From Nostoc sp. CCCryo 231-06 (GTDB lineage Bacteria > Cyanobacteriota > Cyanobacteriia > Cyanobacteriales > Nostocaceae): a stretch of 34,821 nucleotides of DNA. Below, one piece after another: positions 1-8,470 of this stretch (within the stretch, counting starts at the first letter, position 1; every line of letters starts with the position of its first letter). The translations under genes and the position numbers were made by a program. Under the pieces are notes generated by a model. That model made no database searches, was not told the origin of the DNA, and worked only from the letters and a program-made list of their open reading frames with translations. The stretch is from NCBI GenBank assembly GCA_023522315.1, contig JAHCSU010000476.1, positions 1-34,821 of the forward strand. Direction: 5' to 3'.

Positions 1-51
1 ATGGAACGCTTAACTCATGACTGGAAGTCACGAGTGTGCAGCTTGCAGAAA

Positions 52-777
52 TCAAATTTTTAGTTTCGCCAAACCCAAATAACGAATACCTTCGGGGGAA
101 ATATCAAAACGGCAAGGTAAGACTTCTAAACCAAGAGCGATCGCATCCCGTAATAATTTACCATATACAGGATCTGTGCGATCGCCAGGGGAAAACTCAG
201 TACAATCACCACGATTGATAAAGTAAAGCATCACCGCACGAGTTATGGGTAGCAGTGCCATTAGTTCTCGCAAATGCTTTTGTCCTCTTGTAGTTTCCGT
301 GTCGGGAAATAAGGCTAGTCTCCCCTCAGAAAAAGTTGTATTTTTTACTTCTAAATAAATCGGGCCTTCCTCATCACTCCCCGTTAAGAAAAAATCTACT
401 CGACTTTTTTTATCTAGCCCATAAACCACCTCACCCTTGATTTGGCTATAGTCGCCCAATTCTGGGAAAAGATATTTCGCCAAAGCTAGCTTTACCACCC
501 GATTGGGCAAGAAAGTATTTATGCCTACCCAAGTCGGCTCGTTGTCATGTACCTGAATTAGTTCTAAAGTGTAAGCCAATTTGCGGTTAAGATTATCACT
601 TTTGGAAAGCTGTACCGCACTTTGGGGAGTTGATACACCAGTCATTGGCCCTGTATTGGGACAATGTGCTGTCACTATTTCGCCAGAAGTAAGTTGAACG
701 TCAGCAAAAAACCGCTTGTAACGCTTGAGTAAAATACCGGGATACAAAGGTGGGTAACGGTAAAGCCAATCTATCAT
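52..777 (-). CDS. sfsA: SfsA family DNA-binding/sugar fermentation stimulation protein homologue
   Basis: 241 residues, the usual SfsA length. The N-terminal half is the OB-like domain with the family motif CPNTGPM at about 39-45. The C-terminal half carries a nuclease-like core: RVDFFL at about 126-131, with Asp128, then LEVKN at about 142-146. Escherichia coli SfsA binds DNA and was found through maltose metabolism; the true role in cyanobacteria is unknown, and nuclease activity is only inferred from the fold. The ATG at 777 gives a full-length N-terminus starting MIDWLYRYPP. It is transcribed away from the dioxygenase at 1021, so the 243-bp gap between them is a divergent promoter region. 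Family identification is firm; function is not. Confidence 0.93.
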   Translation of the reverse strand: MIDWLYRYPPLYPGILLKRYKRFFADVQLTSGEIVTAHCPNTGPMTGVSTPQSAVQLSKSDNLNRKLAYTLELIQVHDNEPTWVGINTFLPNRVVKLALAKYLFPELGDYSQIKGEVVYGLDKKSRVDFFLTGSDEEGPIYLEVKNTTFSEGRLALFPDTETTRGQKHLRELMALLPITRAVMLYFINRGDCTEFSPGDRTDPVYGKLLRDAIALGLEVLPCRFDISPEGIRYLGLAKLKI

Positions 778-961
778 TATAAAACCTTGTTGCTGCTAGT
801 AAATATACGTCGATTCCTTACCCACCTACCTCTCAAGAGCAAATCTTTTCAGCAACTACTCCGCCCTGTGACAGAAATTGAGTAACTTGATATATCATAA
901 AACGTCGACTTTTGTACTTAAAGTGACAACATATTAATAAAAAGTAGCATATACTAGGTAT

Positions 962-1012
962 TATAATCCTCCCATAAAGAAAAATCAGGGAGAATTCCAA
1001 CATGCAAGGAGG
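962..1012 (+). promoter_or_regulatory. Possible -10 box and strong ribosome binding site of the dioxygenase gene
   Basis: TATAAT lies at 962-967, and an unusually good Shine-Dalgarno sequence, AAGGAGG, lies at 1006-1012, eight bases before the ATG at 1021. The ribosome site is clear and fixes the start. The -10 call is weak because I see no convincing -35 hexamer at the right distance. Confidence 0.5.
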
Positions 1013-1020
1013 TAAATCCT

Positions 1021-1689
1021 ATGCAAAAATTGGGGATAGCAACGGAATTAGAATATGCTTTTCTGTTTACTCTAAAAAAGGTAAATTCGATAAATCTAGA
1101 AGGTTTCAAGCCATTTTTTAGTAATATGCCTATTGATCCTTATATCAAAGGCAACTATCGTTCGAGAAGATTATCTAGGTTCACAGTTTCTGGAAATGAG
1201 TTAATCAAATTACCTCATGGCTACTTCTTTCAAAGTAAAGAGTATAATCCATTAGCGGGCGACATAAAAAGAGAGTTTACAGAATTAGATGATGCACTCA
1301 TAGAACTTGATATTTTTAGAAATCTTGTTTTAGCATTTAGCGATTCTTGTAAACTTCATCCTGAAGCTGAAATCGGAGTTCATCAAATTAGAATTATTTG
1401 TTCGCCAGATAATTTTGGTAATCCAGCCCCTGAAGGCATCCATCAAGATGGAACTGATTTTATTGGCGTTTTTTCAGTAGATAGAGATAATATTCAAGGT
1501 GGAGAAACACATCTATATACTGCCAAAAGAGAAAAACCTGTGTTTAGCAAAGTTCTAAATCCTGGGGAACTATTATTGGTGAATGACCATGAGTTTTTCC
1601 ATTTCGCCAATCCCATAAAACCACAAACTGACGCTCAAGGAAGTTGGGATATTTTTGTACTGACTTCTCCTAGCTTACTTTCAGAATAA
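1021..1689 (+). CDS. 2OG-Fe(II) dioxygenase family protein (PF10014-like)
   Basis: 222 residues. The sequence has the double-stranded beta-helix iron site: HQD at 141-143 (in EGIHQDGTDF) and a distal histidine at 190 or 194 (VNDHEFFHF). The surrounding pattern, VHQIRI followed by GGETHLY and PGELLLVNDH, matches the 2OG-Fe dioxygenase family that includes free amino acid hydroxylases such as L-isoleucine 4-dioxygenase and the biofilm protein BsmA. The substrate cannot be read from the sequence; a free amino acid or small peptide is an inference from the family. The position near the end where many relatives have Arg-Asp reads Trp-Asp (about 209-210), which may affect 2-oxoglutarate binding. 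It is a single-gene unit with its own ribosome site and a terminator just downstream. The DNA is more AT-rich than its neighbours, which may hint at a separate origin. Confidence 0.85.
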   Translation: MQKLGIATELEYAFLFTLKKVNSINLEGFKPFFSNMPIDPYIKGNYRSRRLSRFTVSGNELIKLPHGYFFQSKEYNPLAGDIKREFTELDDALIELDIFRNLVLAFSDSCKLHPEAEIGVHQIRIICSPDNFGNPAPEGIHQDGTDFIGVFSVDRDNIQGGETHLYTAKREKPVFSKVLNPGELLLVNDHEFFHFANPIKPQTDAQGSWDIFVLTSPSLLSE

Positions 1690-1728
1690 TTTTAGTAAAC
1701 TGTAAATATTTTACAATCTACGAGATAT

Positions 1729-1763
1729 GGGGAATTGAATTTAGTCATTTCCCCAACTTTTTT
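1729..1763 (+). terminator. Rho-independent terminator after the dioxygenase
   Basis: GGGGAA at 1729-1734 pairs with TTCCCC at 1749-1754, followed by AAC and a run of six T. It lies 40 bases after the stop codon and is oriented to end the plus-strand transcript. Confidence 0.75.
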
Positions 1764-2102
1764 ATTTGTAATTGTAAATAATCGTAATTAATAAAGCTGC
1801 AATTTTTTTTATCTTTATATTACCTGGAATCAAATTGTACCCAGTTCACATCCACAAACTGCTGAATATAATAATGAATTTGTAATATTATATGTTTGCT
1901 CGTTAGCTTTGTTAGCAAGTCCGGCATCTTTACAAACCGGAAGCATAAATCCAGAGTAACCACAGATTTTTATTGATACATTTTTTAATACACGAGAAGC
2001 AAAGGCACGCTGAATACTTACAATATTAAAGGTGAGTATATAGGTGAGGCTACGAAACAAGCGTGCTGGAATTCAACTAACTGAATCAACCAAACAAATG
2101 CC
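1764..2102. other. Intergenic stretch, no supported gene
   Basis: AT-rich spacer ahead of the TPR gene. On the plus strand from about 1840 to 1950 there is a short open stretch without an upstream start. It reads like a hydrophobic export-type segment (SLALLASPASL) and then stops at TAA. A minus-strand open frame at 1830-2060 has no ribosome site and no family likeness. Either could be a remnant or chance. No promoter is clear. Confidence 0.4.
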
Positions 2103-3371
2103 ATGAATGACGAATTCTACAATAGAGGATTGGAAAAGGCTAGGCGAAAAGACTACGCTGGAGCAATTGAGGAATTTAACCATGCTTTACAACTGACACC
2201 TTACTTTACTGAAGCTTACTTGCAAAGGGGTTTGGCACATTATGATTCAGGAGCAATCCTGAAGGCTGTTTCAGATTATACCGAAGCCCTAAAGTTGAAT
2301 CCTGAGAGTGTAGAGGCATATTATTGTCGGGGATTGGCAAGGGTGGCGCTGAAAAATTTACCGGGGGCGCTAGACGATGTTGAACGCGCTATTCGTCTCA
2401 ATCTCAACTATGCTTCTGCTTATAATCTGCGGGGGATAGTGCGGCGCAAACAGGGTTATATTCAAGACGCGATCGCTAACTTTAAAAAAGCTGCACAATT
2501 ATATCTAGAACAACAGGATAAAGACAATTGTTGTCTGTGTGTGGAACAAATTAAACAGCTACAACCCCAAGAATTACCTGTTGTACAGCAATCAGGTTCT
2601 CCAAAAGCGCCTATTTTATCCACAAATGAATATTTTACGCAATTATTAGAAAAGGCTGAAAAGGGAGATACGCAAGAGGCACTTGCAGATTTAAACTGGG
2701 TATTAAAAGCCGATCCACAAGATGCCCAAGCTTACTGCTGTCGTGGGGTTGTGCGTTGCAAAATGGGTAATTATCGAGAAGCGATCGCTGATTTTAATCA
2801 AGCATTGCGATTAAATTTTCAAGATGCTATTGTCTATCGCAACCGAGGTAAAGCCCGTTCTATATTGGGCGATCATCAAGGTGCGATCGCAGACCTCAAC
2901 CAAGCACTCCAGATGCAACCCGAAGATCCCCTAGTATATACTGCCAGAGGTAATGCCTATCGGACAATGGGTAATTATCTCGGTGCAATTCAAGATTACA
3001 CCCAAGCGCTGCAAATAAATCCTAATGATGCTCAAGCTTATTACAATCGCGGCATTGCCTATACTTGCACAGAAGAAATGCAAAATGCCTTAGAAGATTA
3101 TCAACGGGCGGCGAGTATTTTTTGTGAACAAGAAGACTGGGGAAATTATCAACAAGTCTTAAGTAGCTTAGAAAAAATTCAAAAATTTAGTCCAGAGTCA
3201 AAAAAACAAAAATATAACCTACTACGTCAGCGACTTTTGCGAATGGTTGGCGGATATTGGGAAATTGCCGAAAGATTAATTCAGCAGAAGCAAGATTACC
3301 ATCCTGGGATGTCAGACGATTGGTATTTGCAAAAAGTGATTGATGACTTAAAACGCGATCGCGGTAGATAA
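2103..3371 (+). CDS. Tetratricopeptide repeat protein
   Basis: 422 residues, almost entirely TPR units (34-residue helix pairs with the W/Y-G-A-Y-A-P pattern, for example AYYCRGLARVALKNLPGALD). The repeats fall in two blocks, about 3-155 and 178-355, joined by a Pro/Gln-rich linker. Each block ends with the same extended helix pattern, AAQLYLEQQDKDN in the first and AASIFCEQEDWGN in the second, so the protein looks like an internal duplication. There is no signal peptide or membrane segment, so it is probably a cytoplasmic protein-protein interaction scaffold; the partner is unknown. The C-terminal 60 residues are basic and outside the repeats. No strong ribosome site is seen before the ATG. 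The TAA stop at 3369-3371 uses the first base of the inverted-repeat element that follows. Confidence 0.88.
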   Translation: MNDEFYNRGLEKARRKDYAGAIEEFNHALQLTPYFTEAYLQRGLAHYDSGAILKAVSDYTEALKLNPESVEAYYCRGLARVALKNLPGALDDVERAIRLNLNYASAYNLRGIVRRKQGYIQDAIANFKKAAQLYLEQQDKDNCCLCVEQIKQLQPQELPVVQQSGSPKAPILSTNEYFTQLLEKAEKGDTQEALADLNWVLKADPQDAQAYCCRGVVRCKMGNYREAIADFNQALRLNFQDAIVYRNRGKARSILGDHQGAIADLNQALQMQPEDPLVYTARGNAYRTMGNYLGAIQDYTQALQINPNDAQAYYNRGIAYTCTEEMQNALEDYQRAASIFCEQEDWGNYQQVLSSLEKIQKFSPESKKQKYNLLRQRLLRMVGGYWEIAERLIQQKQDYHPGMSDDWYLQKVIDDLKRDRGR

Positions 3372-3500
3372 TATCATGTCCGGCAAATTACGCATAATAA
3401 AAGAACCCCACCCCCAACCCCCTCCCCGCAAGCGAGGAGGGGACTATGATGTAGCTCATTTGATTAGGAAAAGCTACAAGTAATCAAGCAGACATGATAT
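3371..3500. repeat. 130-bp inverted-repeat (MITE-like) element between convergent genes
   Basis: The ends ATATCATGTC (3371-3380) and GACATGATAT (3491-3500) are perfect inverted copies; the similarity extends imperfectly to about 21 bases, with ATTAC inside both ends. The middle holds AAGAACCCCACCCC and a hairpin, CCCCTCC (3419-3425) with GGAGGGG (3436-3442), which may also end transcription from both sides. A related half-element, in the other orientation, ends at 26717. There is no coding capacity, so it is probably non-autonomous. Confidence 0.7.
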
Positions 3501-3522
3501 CACTTGTTATTTTCCAATGAAA

Positions 3523-5121
3523 CTAACTAACTACCGCTTCAGCTTTTTCCTCCGCTTTTTCTTTCACTAGCACATAAGGCGTTTCTGCACCTTGTGCCAA
3601 ATATTCAGCTAGTTGACTTTCAATTTGATCGCGCACAATTTGGCGATACTCTAGAAAATGCTCGTTGTGGGCACAAGCAGAGATGTAATGCTCAATAACT
3701 CCAGGGTTACGCTTGAGAATACTGAATAAATGGTGCCAGAACTTCCAACGGGTTTCCCGTTTGATGCCTTGTCGCCAAATTACAATCAACAGCGCTCTCA
3801 CAACAATCCACTCTGGCATTTTCGCTGGCGCTTTCCAACTCGGCAAACCCATCATCAAGAAACAGCGATAGGTACGATCTAAGTACTGTACTGGGTCGTA
3901 TAAAGTACAGAATGCTTCAATATATTCTCTTGCCAGTTCTTCTAGGGGGCGGGTGGGCAGGAAGTTCATCAATGTTGTTTGGTTGATGTTGCCATCTTGA
4001 TTTTCCCGTAAGCGTCCTTCTTTTTTCAGGCGATGCCAAAGCGCGGTGTTAGGTAACGCTTGCAACATGGCAAAGGTAGTAGAGGGAATCGCTGCTTGTT
4101 CAGCAAAGCGGACAATGCGATCGCCTGCACCTGCTTTTTCGCCATCAAACCCGATAATAAACCCAGCCATTGGGCGCAATCCCGCTCTGGTGATGGTTTC
4201 CACTGCCTCAGTTAGAGAACTGCGAGTATTTTGAAACTTCTTGGTCATTTGCAAACTATCCTCATCCGGCGTTTCGATTCCCAAAAACACCGCCGAGAAA
4301 CCGCACTCAACCATCAGCTCCAACATTTCTGCGTCTTGGGCTAAGTCAATTGAAGCTTCAGTATCAAATCGGAAGGGATACTTGTGTTCTGCCATCCAGA
4401 CTTTTAACTCTTTGAGCAACAATTTCACATTTCGTTTGTTGCCAATAAAGTTATCATCCACCATGAACACACCCCGCCGCCAACCCAATTCGTAGAGGGA
4501 ATCTAACTCTGCTAACAGTTGGGCTGGGGCTTTGGTGCGCGGTTTGCGCCCGTAGAGAACAATAATGTCGCAAAATTCGCATTGGAAAGGACACCCGCGC
4601 GAAAACTGCACCGACATCATGTCATAAGCATCCAATTCTAATAAATCAAAGCGGGGTATTGGTGTGCTTGTGACATCAGGTTTTTCTGTGGCGCGGAAAG
4701 TGCCAGATGTGTCTCCCCGTTGAATTGCCTCAATAAACATGGGCAAAGTGATTTCCCCTTCATCCAGAATCAGAAAATCTGCACCAACATTTTCAACTTC
4801 GTGAGGTACAGAGGTGGGGTAGGGGCCACCTACTGCAACTAGCTTGCCACGTTTTTTTGCTTCCTGGATTTGGTCAAGTAAATCTTGTTTCTGGACAATC
4901 ATGGCGGAGAGAATTACCACATCTGCCCATGCCCATTCTTCTTCTGTTGCTGGGCGGATGTTGCGATCGACCAGCTTGAATTCCCATTCTTGGGGCAGAA
5001 TCGCCGCTACTGTTACCAAGCCTAGAGGTGGTAATAAAACCTTGCGATCGACTAACTCCAAGATTTTTTCATAAGACCAAAAGGTTTTGGGAAATATCGG
5101 ATACACTAACAAGATTCGCAT
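3523..5121 (-). CDS. B12-binding domain radical SAM protein (HpnP/DUF4070-like)
   Basis: 532 residues. Residues 1-150 form a cobalamin-binding Rossmann domain (LLPPLGLVTVAAILP, then LVAVGGPYPTS and FLILDEGE). The radical SAM core follows with the cluster motif CPFQCEFC, giving Cys177, Cys181 and Cys184. The region after about 370 (FLPTRPLEELAREYIEAF) matches the DUF4070 tail. This architecture is shared by the hopanoid C-2 methylase HpnP and by a larger group of uncharacterised cyanobacterial enzymes. A methyl transfer or rearrangement on a lipid or pigment is possible, but the substrate cannot be decided from this sequence. The very C-terminus is rich in Glu, Lys and Ala. The gene converges on the TPR gene across the 130-bp element and has its own 179-bp upstream spacer. 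Confidence 0.88.
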   Translation of the reverse strand: MRILLVYPIFPKTFWSYEKILELVDRKVLLPPLGLVTVAAILPQEWEFKLVDRNIRPATEEEWAWADVVILSAMIVQKQDLLDQIQEAKKRGKLVAVGGPYPTSVPHEVENVGADFLILDEGEITLPMFIEAIQRGDTSGTFRATEKPDVTSTPIPRFDLLELDAYDMMSVQFSRGCPFQCEFCDIIVLYGRKPRTKAPAQLLAELDSLYELGWRRGVFMVDDNFIGNKRNVKLLLKELKVWMAEHKYPFRFDTEASIDLAQDAEMLELMVECGFSAVFLGIETPDEDSLQMTKKFQNTRSSLTEAVETITRAGLRPMAGFIIGFDGEKAGAGDRIVRFAEQAAIPSTTFAMLQALPNTALWHRLKKEGRLRENQDGNINQTTLMNFLPTRPLEELAREYIEAFCTLYDPVQYLDRTYRCFLMMGLPSWKAPAKMPEWIVVRALLIVIWRQGIKRETRWKFWHHLFSILKRNPGVIEHYISACAHNEHFLEYRQIVRDQIESQLAEYLAQGAETPYVLVKEKAEEKAEAVVS

Positions 5122-5263
5122 GTAGTATCAATCCTCACACTTTGATTGTTATCCCACTCTAACGAAAATAAAGAGTTATTGACTTTTTATTAAAGTTGTT
5201 TTATTTTACCATTGATATTTTTCCCTCAAATGGGCAACTAGCGACGGGAATTCTTACATCCCC

Positions 5264-5279
5264 GTTCGCGTAGCGTCTC
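5264..5279. repeat. Dispersed 16-mer GTTCGCGTAGCGTCTC
   Basis: The exact reverse complement, GAGACGCTACGCGAAC, is present at 15946-15961. Both copies are intergenic. It is a short dispersed repeat of the kind common in Nostoc genomes; no function is known. Confidence 0.55.
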
Positions 5280-5300
5280 CAAGAGTTGGGGCTGATCCAC

Positions 5301-6254
5301 TTACTTACCTTTAACGCCACTGATTTTTAAAACATCACTCATGGTTGCACAATAATTTGGCAAGCCGAAACTATCAGGATTGATGAATTTTTCATAAGTA
5401 AAATGCCGATAGTTCATGCAAAACCGATCCCAAGCAGCCATCTGAATGCGGAATAAAACAATAATCAAATTAGCTAATACTATAGATATGGGAATGCGAA
5501 AGTAAATCTTTTTGCCCAGATAAGCACAAACTTCTTTCACTGCTTGATTAGCAGTTGACGGTGCTTGACCTAAAACAAGCCGACGCGATTGAGCGTTTTT
5601 GACAGGATGATCAATTAAATATCGCACTACAGTGGCAATATCTCGTCCGTGGATAAAGTGAAAACTGCCATCTGCTTCTAAAAAGCGAATTATATTAATA
5701 TATTTGGTAACTTCTGGAATGCCAGAGGTGACAGCAGAATAGGGTTTATTCGCATCACCGCCTAAAACTACTGTGGGAAATACTGTGGTAATTTTGGGTG
5801 CGATCGCTAATTTTTCTTTTTTATGTAAGCAGTCATATTTGGAACGGATGTAATCTGTCCCAATTTCCCCGGCTTCTTTTAATGGTTGATTGTACCGATC
5901 CAAAACGCTAGCTGTCGAAAAATAAATTACCTGCTGGCAACGTTCTGGATCTAGCAGTTCCAGCAACTCTATAGTCTTGACAACATTAATATCAAATGTC
6001 TCATCACCACCCCAAGCTGTAGCTGTGAGTACCGCCGTATCAATTGTGGATAGCAAATCGGCAAATTGGCGAATATTTTGCATATCACCTTGTAAAACGT
6101 TGATGCCTGACCGTGCCTTAATATCAACTTGCAGGTTACTTGGGTTCCTAACTAGTAGATACAGTTCGTGATCTGTTTCCTTAATTAAGGCTTCTGTTAA
6201 ATAATGACCTATACAACCACTTGCACCAGTCACTAAAATCCGTTTCTGGCTCAT
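5301..6254 (-). CDS. NAD-dependent epimerase/dehydratase (extended SDR family)
   Basis: 317 residues. The N-terminus has the dinucleotide-binding motif TGASGCIG at 9-16, and the catalytic Tyr-xxx-Lys pair is at 135-139 (YIRSK), preceded by FSTAS at 112-116 for the active-site serine. The family acts on nucleotide sugars, steroid-like or flavonoid-like substrates and nucleotide-linked intermediates; the substrate here is not evident. It is a soluble cytoplasmic protein, although the hydrophobic stretch at about 262-273 (IVLANLIIVLFR) could give membrane association. It lies upstream of the radical SAM gene on the same strand, 179 bases away, so co-transcription is possible but not shown. Confidence 0.85.
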   Translation of the reverse strand: MSQKRILVTGASGCIGHYLTEALIKETDHELYLLVRNPSNLQVDIKARSGINVLQGDMQNIRQFADLLSTIDTAVLTATAWGGDETFDINVVKTIELLELLDPERCQQVIYFSTASVLDRYNQPLKEAGEIGTDYIRSKYDCLHKKEKLAIAPKITTVFPTVVLGGDANKPYSAVTSGIPEVTKYINIIRFLEADGSFHFIHGRDIATVVRYLIDHPVKNAQSRRLVLGQAPSTANQAVKEVCAYLGKKIYFRIPISIVLANLIIVLFRIQMAAWDRFCMNYRHFTYEKFINPDSFGLPNYCATMSDVLKISGVKGK

Positions 6255-6335
6255 AGAGAATTTATCAAAAGTAAGGAGTTAAAACTAAAGAGTTAAGAAT
6301 AAAGTTAAAAGTTCCGAATCAGAAGCCATGAATCA

Positions 6336-6450
6336 AGTTAGGAGTGAGGAGTGAGGAGTTAAGAATAAAAAAATAACTCTGCACCTCGCAACTGAATAGT
6401 TTATAACTCCTAACTCATAACTCATAACTCATAACTTCTAACCCTTAACT
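6336..6450. repeat. Short tandem heptamer repeats (STRR type) in inverted arrangement
   Basis: The left part has TTAGGAGTGAGGAGTGAGGA, and the right part (6404-6450) has AACTCCTAACTCATAACTCA and further copies of AACTCAT. The two arms are roughly complementary, so the segment could fold as a long imperfect hairpin. The right arm overlaps the last codons of hemE, which end in GGAGTTAAGGGTTAG. Confidence 0.75.
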
Positions 6451-7499
6451 CCGGCAAGATTCAGTTCCTTTGCTGTTTCAAAGAAGAAAGCGACATTTTC
6501 TTCTGGAGTTTCTGGTAAGACACCGTGACCGAGATTGAGAATGTGACCCCAATTACCAGCTTTGCGAACGGTATCGAGAATGCGATCGCGGATAAACTCT
6601 TTAGAGCCGAATAGCACGCCTGGGTCAAGATTTCCTTGAACTTTGACTTGCTTACCCAATCTGGCTCGTGCGTCTGCCATATCCACTGCCCAGTCTACAC
6701 TGACAATATCAGCGCCAGATTGTGCCATTCTTTCCAACACACCTGCACTACCGCTAACTAGCAAAATCAAAGGTGTATCGGGGTGGGTTTGCTTGACTTG
6801 CTGGAAAACTCGCTTCTGATAGGGGAGAGCAAAGGTGTCATAATCTTGAGGACTCAATTGGCCCGCCCAAGAATCGAACATTTGCACAACTTGAGCGCCA
6901 CAGTCAATTTGGTAGCGGGCATAGATAGCGATCGCATCTGCTAATTTAGCTAACAATTGATGCAATATCGTCGGATCTGAAAATGCCATGTTTTTGATAA
7001 TGGAATAGGTTTTGGAACCTTTTCCCTCAACTGCATAAGCTGCTAATGTCCACGGCGCACCAACGAAGCCTAACACCGTTGATTTATCGCCTACTTCAGA
7101 ACGCAAAGCCTGCAAAATTGTCTTGATAAATGGTAGAGCTGCTTCTGGTTCTAAAGGATGCAGACGCTCAATTTGTTCTTGAGTGCGGAGGGGCGAGTGA
7201 ATGATTGGCCCTTTACCTTCGGCAATATCCATGTCAATGCCCAAACCAGGTAATGGGGTGACAATATCAGAAAATAAAATTACTCCGTCTGGCTGGAAGG
7301 CTCTCCAGGGTTGCAAGGAAACTTCAATTGCTACTTCTGGAATTTCGGAGCGATCGCGAAACGAAGGATACTTATCTCTTAAGTCTCGATATGCTTTCAT
7401 ATATCGTCCCGCTTGTCGCATCATCCATACAGGGGGACGATCTACTACTTCACCACGAGCAGCCCGTAAGAGATGAGGAGTCGTTGAATAAACACCCAT
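6438..7499 (-). CDS. hemE: Uroporphyrinogen decarboxylase
   Basis: 353 residues, the normal length. It carries the signature [14 protein letters not shown] at 21-34 (substrate-binding Arg28 and Arg32) and the second family signature around [12 protein letters not shown] at about 144-155. It removes four acetate carboxyls from uroporphyrinogen III to give coproporphyrinogen III, a shared step of heme, chlorophyll and bilin synthesis in the cytoplasm. The start ATG at 7499 gives the typical [16 protein letters not shown]. The last few residues (GVKG) are encoded by a heptamer repeat, so the tail may differ from close relatives. It is transcribed divergently from the membrane protein at 7721. 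Confidence 0.97.
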   Translation of the reverse strand: MGVYSTTPHLLRAARGEVVDRPPVWMMRQAGRYMKAYRDLRDKYPSFRDRSEIPEVAIEVSLQPWRAFQPDGVILFSDIVTPLPGLGIDMDIAEGKGPIIHSPLRTQEQIERLHPLEPEAALPFIKTILQALRSEVGDKSTVLGFVGAPWTLAAYAVEGKGSKTYSIIKNMAFSDPTILHQLLAKLADAIAIYARYQIDCGAQVVQMFDSWAGQLSPQDYDTFALPYQKRVFQQVKQTHPDTPLILLVSGSAGVLERMAQSGADIVSVDWAVDMADARARLGKQVKVQGNLDPGVLFGSKEFIRDRILDTVRKAGNWGHILNLGHGVLPETPEENVAFFFETAKELNLAGVKG

Positions 7500-7720
7500 T
7501 TATCACTTCATCCTAAGTCACAATTTTTATGCCACTGTTTAGCTTATCATTCCGGGATTACGCTTTTTCAGCAGGCTTACCTCAAAAGCGCTAGTCGCTT
7601 TACACCAAAGGGCAATCGGGTCGGAAATGGGATAAAACAAGAATTAACAAAAAAAGTGGAATATAAAAGAATTTCGTTACTCTTTTGTGTTGTCTCCACT
7701 CTCTACTCCCTTAACTTCCT

Positions 7721-8467
7721 ATGCAAACTGACTCTAACAGTCCCGATCATCTTGCATCTGCTAATAATGAGCCTAACCCAGGAAAGTTTTTGATTCCGCG
7801 ATCGCAGCGACAGAGGTTCTTCATTCAGTTTACCTTAATGACCCTGATTGGATGGGTTGTGGGTGGCGTTGCCAGTATCGCCTTAGAAAAAATTATTCTC
7901 CAAACCTCACCTAGCGTTGCAATCCAACCACAAACATGGAGCATTTTGGTCAGAAGTCTCAGCAATGTTGTATTTGCCGTGATTTTCGCTGCTGATCAGA
8001 GCCTTGTACTTTATCCATATTTACTGAGTTGGCAGTGGATATTTGCTACTAGTGTAGGTTGGCTGATTGCCAACGGCGTTTCTACAGCCTGGATTAACTA
8101 TCTTTCAAGTATTGCCATATCGTTAAATGAAATATCTCCTGAACAAACTTTTATTTTTGGATTTCTGTCTGCGATCGCTTATATTATTTCTGGTATTTGG
8201 CTAGGAATTTGCCAATGGCTGGTATTGAGGCGATATACAGCAGGCATTTGGTGGTGGAATTTTTTACCCTCAATATCTTTCTTCTTGATCACTATTTTGG
8301 TTTGGTTGCTTTTTATTGTGCAAAATTTGATTCCAGAAACCTACCGTACTTCCATACTGTATTGGAGTGGACAAGGATTTACAGCACTAATTTTGGGAAT
8401 TATACCAGCAATTGGCTTATGTACATTGAAAAGAAATCCACATCACCAAACTAGAGTTTCTCCATGA
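7721..8467 (+). CDS. Hypothetical multi-spanning membrane protein
   Basis: 248 residues, not recognised as a named family. After a hydrophilic N-terminus of about 30 residues it has about six hydrophobic segments: about 37-57 (LMTLIGWVVGGVASIAL), 80-98, 104-121, 140-168 (AIAYIISGIWLGICQWLVL), 176-200 and 213-235. The pattern of Gly-Trp, Gly-x-x-Gln-W-x-V-L-R and repeated tryptophans resembles small cyanobacterial membrane proteins of unknown role. It has its own upstream region of about 220 bases shared with hemE, and stops three bases before the converging solute-binding protein gene. Confidence 0.7.
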   Translation: MQTDSNSPDHLASANNEPNPGKFLIPRSQRQRFFIQFTLMTLIGWVVGGVASIALEKIILQTSPSVAIQPQTWSILVRSLSNVVFAVIFAADQSLVLYPYLLSWQWIFATSVGWLIANGVSTAWINYLSSIAISLNEISPEQTFIFGFLSAIAYIISGIWLGICQWLVLRRYTAGIWWWNFLPSISFFLITILVWLLFIVQNLIPETYRTSILYWSGQGFTALILGIIPAIGLCTLKRNPHHQTRVSP

Positions 8468-8470
8468 TTT

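Noticed and set aside
1830..2060. 76-codon minus-strand open frame
   Set aside because: No ribosome site, no family pattern, AT-rich spacer and unusual composition.
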